Positions 40,965-43,685 of a stretch of DNA of 43,685 nt are shown here, piece by piece. Origin of the DNA: Lachnospiraceae bacterium (GTDB lineage: Bacteria > Bacillota > Clostridia > Lachnospirales > Lachnospiraceae); NCBI GenBank assembly GCA_024403555.1, contig JAKSRP010000012.1, positions 1 to 43,685 on the forward strand, given 5' to 3'. A model generated the notes under the pieces. That model had not been told where the DNA came from and made no database searches. It worked only from the letters and a program-made list of their open reading frames with translations. The position numbers and the translations under genes were made by a program. Positions within the stretch are counted from its first letter, which is position 1. Each line of letters opens with the position of its first letter.

Positions 40965-41837
40965 ATGAAAAAGCAGATGGTAACATTTGCCCTTGCAGCA
41001 GTACTTGCGTGCTCCCTTTGCGCATGTGGCGGTTCTGATGGCAAGGATGCAAAGAAAGAAGAGACAAAGCAGGAAACAGCTGCGAAAGATGAAGCAAAAC
41101 AGGAAGTAAAATATGTAGCTACCAAGCAGGAAATCACTTACGAAGGCGGCACGAATGATGGTATTACGGTGACTTATGATTATACCTACAATGATAAAGG
41201 TGTTCAGATGTCTATGAAGCAGAGCGCAGTTGATAAAGATGGCAAAGCTTTATCCGAAGGCTATGGTAACAGTGATTATGAGCTCAAGGAAGAAAAGGGT
41301 GCATACAAGATGTATCCAGCCGGCAGCAAGGAAGCAACTGCTACTTATACTTATGATGAGGAAGGCAGAAGAAGCACTGTAGAAAGTACAGATTCTAACG
41401 GCAATCCTACAACCACAAAGTATGAATATCAGGATAACGGAAAGCTTGATAAGGTTGTTACAAAGGATAAAGATGGCAATGAAGTAAAAGTGCTTACTTA
41501 TGATAATGCGGATGAGTATGAAACAAACTTCCTTTGCAAGACAGAATATGACGGCCAGGTAGAACGTGAATATAAGAAAAAATATGACGCTGAAAATGGA
41601 GTAGTTACTTATATTCTGACAAAGGGTCAGCAGGACTATTACGCATATCAGGTAGTATTTATTCTTCATGGAGATAAAGGTGTAGATACCGTAGAACAGT
41701 ATGATAAGGATGGCAATATCTTATCTAAGTCCACCAGCAAATGGGATGAAAAGATCGGACATATCGTAGAATCTTATATGGAAAATAATAAAGGAATGAA
41801 ATCTACAACCGTTACTACTTGGGAAGAATTAAAATAA
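40965..41837 (+). CDS. Predicted lipoprotein with YD-like repeats, function unknown
   Basis: The N-terminus is a lipoprotein signal peptide (MKKQMVTFAL..., lipobox L-C-A-C, Cys21 acylated), then a flexible charged linker of E, K and Q (KEETKQETAAKDEAKQEVK). The remaining ~220 residues carry short recurring phrases of the kind YxYDxxGR / TDSNGNPT / TKDKDGNEV, typical of loose YD/RHS-type beta repeats that form extracellular beta sheets. I do not recognise a function. ATG 40965 is preferred over 40959 because the GAGG at 40951 is better spaced. It follows queC by 19 bases, but its role is not linked to queuosine. A bidirectional terminator closes it. Confidence 0.65.
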   Translation: MKKQMVTFALAAVLACSLCACGGSDGKDAKKEETKQETAAKDEAKQEVKYVATKQEITYEGGTNDGITVTYDYTYNDKGVQMSMKQSAVDKDGKALSEGYGNSDYELKEEKGAYKMYPAGSKEATATYTYDEEGRRSTVESTDSNGNPTTTKYEYQDNGKLDKVVTKDKDGNEVKVLTYDNADEYETNFLCKTEYDGQVEREYKKKYDAENGVVTYILTKGQQDYYAYQVVFILHGDKGVDTVEQYDKDGNILSKSTSKWDEKIGHIVESYMENNKGMKSTTVTTWEELK

Positions 41838-41841
41838 CGTT

Positions 41842-41880
41842 AAAAAAGTGTGCTTCGCTTTGGTGCGAAGCACACTTTTT
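41842..41880. terminator. Bidirectional terminator
   Basis: AAAAAGTGTGCTTCGC (41843-41858) and GCGAAGCACACTTTTT (41865-41880) are an exact 16-base inverted repeat around a 6-base loop. A T run follows on the plus strand and an A run precedes it, so the minus-strand gene whose stop is at 41879-41881 also ends here. Confidence 0.92.
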
Positions 41881-42382
41881 ATTCTTTTACTAATCTGTTT
41901 CCGGTAAAATTACTGATGCAGTGAAGCATCTCTTCATCCGGGTCAAATAATAGACAATGAAGCTTTTCATCTTTTTTTAAGAGAATCGCATAAGTCTTAG
42001 ATTCATCAACAAGCGGTGAATAGATATAAAAATGATCCGGTTTGACATCCGCAATTTTTGAAGAATTTTTCGGTGCAATGATATCTGCATCGATGACTAG
42101 ATTAATGGAGATGACATTCTCTCTTCCCTGACCGTTTCTGATTGTACTGAACGTAAGATTCTGGTTGTGCAATTCGTAATCATAATCCAGTTCAATCTTT
42201 TTGAAATATAAGCGGTCGATCAAAATCCAGACAACCAGAGCGATCAAGGAAGCAAGATAACCGATGAAGAAGGCTCCAAGCATCATGAATGCAAACATGA
42301 TGACGATGGAAATGATTCTCATGGTTTTGTCACCTTTTGTCATTCTCCTTTGTACAATTTGTTCGTAAATAATATCATGCAT
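41879..42382 (-). CDS. Small two-helix membrane protein (resembles DUF6106)
   Basis: The N-terminal phrase YEQIVQRRMTKGDKT leads into two adjacent hydrophobic segments (ISIVIMFAFMMLGAFFIGYL and ALVVWILIDRLYF), followed by a ~100-residue soluble domain with ELDYDYELHNQNLTFSTI and acidic strands. This is the shape of a Lachnospiraceae family I recall as DUF6106; the function is unknown. At 167 residues it is complete. Its ATG at 42382 shares bases with the stop of the permease upstream (TAATG), giving coupled translation; later ATGs at about 42340 also have ribosome-binding-site-like sequence and are alternatives. Co-transcription with an ABC sugar importer suggests, but does not show, a link to it. 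Confidence 0.68.
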   Translation of the reverse strand: MHDIIYEQIVQRRMTKGDKTMRIISIVIMFAFMMLGAFFIGYLASLIALVVWILIDRLYFKKIELDYDYELHNQNLTFSTIRNGQGRENVISINLVIDADIIAPKNSSKIADVKPDHFYIYSPLVDESKTYAILLKKDEKLHCLLFDPDEEMLHCISNFTGNRLVKE

Positions 42383-43248
42383 TATCCTTTTACACCACCA
42401 ACTGTAAGACCGCCAATGATATGTTTAGATAAGATTAAATAAACAACAATAACTGGTGCGATGGAGAAGAGGATCATTACGTAAACCTGGCCCATATCGA
42501 ACTTTAAGAAGTCTGCGGAACGAAGCTGAGCAATTAAGATTGGTAATGTCTTCATTCTGTCTTTGTGAAGGACAAGTGCTGGTACGAAGTAATTGTTCCA
42601 GCTTGCAACGAATGAGAAAATAGCCTGAACAGCGATTGCCGGTTTCATCAGTGGAAGGGCAATGGTGTTAAAGGTTCTGAATTCGCTTGCGCCATCAATT
42701 CTGGCTGCCTCAATTAAGGAATGAGGTAAGCTAGAGTCCATGTACTGTTTCATATAGAAGAAAACAGCAGGAGCGGCAATGGATGGAAGTACTAATGGAA
42801 GATAGGAATCCATCAAGCCGGCATTAGAAATCATCTGGACGAAACCTAAAGCGGTAACCTGAGTAGGAATGGTCATGATTCCAAGGATAAATGTGAAAAT
42901 AAGCTTTCTGCCTTTGAAACGATATGCATGGATTGCATAAGCAGTCATAGTAGAGAAATATACGCTTAAGGTAGCAGAAAGAGTTGCGATTACGATACTG
43001 TTAATCATACCTCGAACGATTGGAAGACCGGAGGTATCTCTAAGATTGATAAAGTTCTTAATCAGGTAAGTACTTGGAATTGGTGTGAAACCAGCTGTTA
43101 ACTCGCCACGAGAACGAGTGGAGTTGATGATTAAGATGTAGAACCATACGAGACACATCACACACATCATTGCTAAAACAATATAAGAAATGGTACGTCT
43201 GACACCAATTGGAAGACCTTTATTTAAGCCTTGTTCTGTTTTTCTCAT
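42382..43248 (-). CDS. Carbohydrate ABC transporter permease (MalG/LacG type)
   Basis: This is one of the two membrane subunits of a CUT1-family sugar importer. Six hydrophobic segments are visible, and the EAA loop that contacts the ATPase is EAARIDGASEFRTFNTIALP near residue 190, with the usual G at the seventh position after it. At 288 residues it is of normal length. AAAGGAGG with 9 bases of spacing fits ATG 43248; the ATG at 43284 has no site. The partner permease (next entry) ends 17 bases upstream, the standard order, but the substrate-binding protein is missing because the contig breaks. The sugar cannot be deduced. Confidence 0.92.
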   Translation of the reverse strand: MRKTEQGLNKGLPIGVRRTISYIVLAMMCVMCLVWFYILIINSTRSRGELTAGFTPIPSTYLIKNFINLRDTSGLPIVRGMINSIVIATLSATLSVYFSTMTAYAIHAYRFKGRKLIFTFILGIMTIPTQVTALGFVQMISNAGLMDSYLPLVLPSIAAPAVFFYMKQYMDSSLPHSLIEAARIDGASEFRTFNTIALPLMKPAIAVQAIFSFVASWNNYFVPALVLHKDRMKTLPILIAQLRSADFLKFDMGQVYVMILFSIAPVIVVYLILSKHIIGGLTVGGVKG

Positions 43249-43264
43249 AGATGAATCCTCCTTT

Positions 43265-43444
43265 CTAATATTCTTCCTCTCCATGTCCCTGCATCTTAAA
43301 TACGATAAAGCTTAAGATACCGGTAATGAAGAACATGAGAACGGAAATGGCACCTGCCATACCGTAGTTTTTACTGAATAACTGACGGTTGAGCCACATG
43401 ATTAAAGTCATAGTGGAACGAACCGGATTACCTTTACCATTTGT
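43265..43444 (-). CDS. Carbohydrate ABC permease (MalF/UgpA type), C-terminal fragment only
   Basis: Only the last ~60 codons are present, ending at 43265-43267. They read T-N-G-K-G-N-P-V-R-S-T followed by MTLIMWLNRQLFSKNYGMAG and a final membrane helix, the recognisable C-terminus of the second CUT1 permease (T-N-G-G-P-x-x-x-T-T in many members). It is the natural partner of the permease downstream. The reading frame runs upstream to about 43444-43447 and then enters foreign sequence, so the rest of the gene is absent for technical rather than biological reasons. Confidence 0.75.
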   Translation of the reverse strand, partial: TNGKGNPVRSTMTLIMWLNRQLFSKNYGMAGAISVLMFFITGILSFIVFKMQGHGEEEY

Positions 43445-43541
43445 TAGTTACGGTGGAAGTTCTTTAATTACAAATTTTATTTGTGTAGGAATCTTACTTA
43501 ATATTAGCAGTAAAAGACAAAAAACAATATTTGTTAAATAG
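43431..43541 (+). pseudogene. FtsW/RodA/SpoVE C-terminal fragment from a different sequence context
   Basis: The frame reads P-L-P-F-V-S-Y-G-G-S-S-L-I, the hallmark near the end of SEDS proteins, and stops after ~24 more residues (SSKRQKTIFVK-stop, 43539-43541). It has no upstream part. Codon use is AT-rich (TTA, ATA, AAA), unlike the neighbours. It looks like the tail of a gene from another genome or distant locus joined here, not a decayed local gene: the intact ftsW/rodA of this organism is at 21491-22900 with different wording at the same motif. Confidence 0.72.
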
Positions 43542-43559
43542 AAAGGTTATGTGATAATA

Positions 43560-43685
43560 ATGTATTTGCATCCTCTAAAAATAGGAAATGTATCATTAGA
43601 AAATAATATAATATTAGCACCAATGGCAGGTATAACAAACCTGCCTTTTCGAACTATATGCAAAAAATTTGGTCCAGGATTGGTT
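43560..43685 (+). CDS. dusB: tRNA-dihydrouridine synthase DusB, N-terminal fragment (runs off the window)
   Basis: The 42 visible residues begin MYLHPLKIGNVSLENN and contain LAPMAGITNLPFR and CKKFGPGL, the opening FMN-binding strand of DusB-type flavoenzymes that reduce uridine in tRNA. The gene is cut by the window end. It is on the foreign side of the junction at ~43440 and shares its AT-rich codon use, so it should not be assigned to the main genome without checking. AAAGG about 13 bases upstream is a distant but possible ribosome binding site. Confidence 0.75.
   Translation, partial: MYLHPLKIGNVSLENNIILAPMAGITNLPFRTICKKFGPGLV

Noticed and set aside
43431-43541. A second, decayed ftsW copy belonging to this genome
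   Set aside because: It begins exactly where the permease breaks, lies in sequence of different composition and is followed by an intact AT-rich dusB start; a chimeric join explains it better than decay.
1-43685. CRISPR array, tRNA genes, insertion sequences, phage or defence genes
   Set aside because: I looked for regularly spaced repeats, cloverleaf-type sequence, transposase or integrase words and toxin/restriction motifs and saw none.

Overview
The window reads as chromosomal DNA of a low-to-moderate GC, obligately anaerobic Firmicute, most likely a butyrate-producing Lachnospiraceae (Clostridia). The signs are a complete crotonyl-CoA/butyryl-CoA operon (thl-crt-hbd-bcd-etfB-etfA), strong AGGAGG ribosome binding sites, TTGaca/TAtaaT promoters, rho-independent terminators, and the Firmicute gene orders scpA-scpB, dnaG-rpoD-trmK-nif3 and ruvA-ruvB. 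Nothing looks like a phage, plasmid, transposon, CRISPR array or biosynthetic island. The species call is inference from gene content.

Layout. 1-4.6 kb: a terminator, a metallophosphoesterase, scpA-scpB (chromosome segregation) and ilvB-ilvN (acetohydroxyacid synthase). 4.6-11.2 kb: a 450-base regulatory gap, then the butyrate operon with codon use typical of highly expressed genes and a strong terminator. 11.3-12.5 kb: a secreted protein of unknown function. 12.6-15.9 kb: pnp behind a perfectly spaced promoter and a long folded leader, then a DUF445 membrane protein. 15.9-17.0 kb (minus): a protein with an RNase H-like fold and a degenerate active site. 17.0-24.4 kb: ruvA-ruvB-zapA-U32 peptidase (split by an in-frame TAG)-ftsW/rodA-penicillin-binding protein. 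24.4-31.3 kb: Nudix hydrolase, dnaG, rpoD, trmK, nif3-like gene, TGS-domain nucleoside kinase. 31.3-31.7 kb: RNase P RNA with its own promoter. 31.8-34.9 kb (minus): rmlD-like reductase, a DAACS-family symporter and a family 3 solute-binding lipoprotein. 35.0-38.4 kb (plus): a GlnK/GlnL (YcbA/YcbB)-type two-component system and alanine racemase. 38.4-41.0 kb: a preQ1-type riboswitch, a terminator and queD-queE-folE-queC. 41.0-43.4 kb: a lipoprotein, then (minus) sugar ABC permeases and a small membrane protein.

The last ~245 bases do not belong to the same context. At about 43431-43447 the sugar permease gene breaks off, and very AT-rich sequence encoding an FtsW C-terminus and a DusB N-terminus begins. 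The join lies in sequence that can be read as coding in both genes, so it is most simply a chimeric assembly or cloning junction.

Most interesting for a second look: (1) the que leader, where the aptamer loop can pair 9 of 10 bases with the 5' arm of the terminator, giving a readable switching mechanism; (2) a divergent locus joining a glutamine-type two-component system to a DAACS symporter co-transcribed with an ABC-type solute-binding lipoprotein; (3) a 5'-end stem-loop and Rex-like site at the butyrate promoter, plus GC-rich hairpins in two gaps of that operon; (4) the folded pnp leader; (5) a Cys-rich insertion in IlvB; (6) an RNase H-like protein lacking catalytic acids and apparently translated from a leaderless transcript; (7) the TAG inside the U32 peptidase; (8) tandem duplication of gene tails at thl and ruvA.
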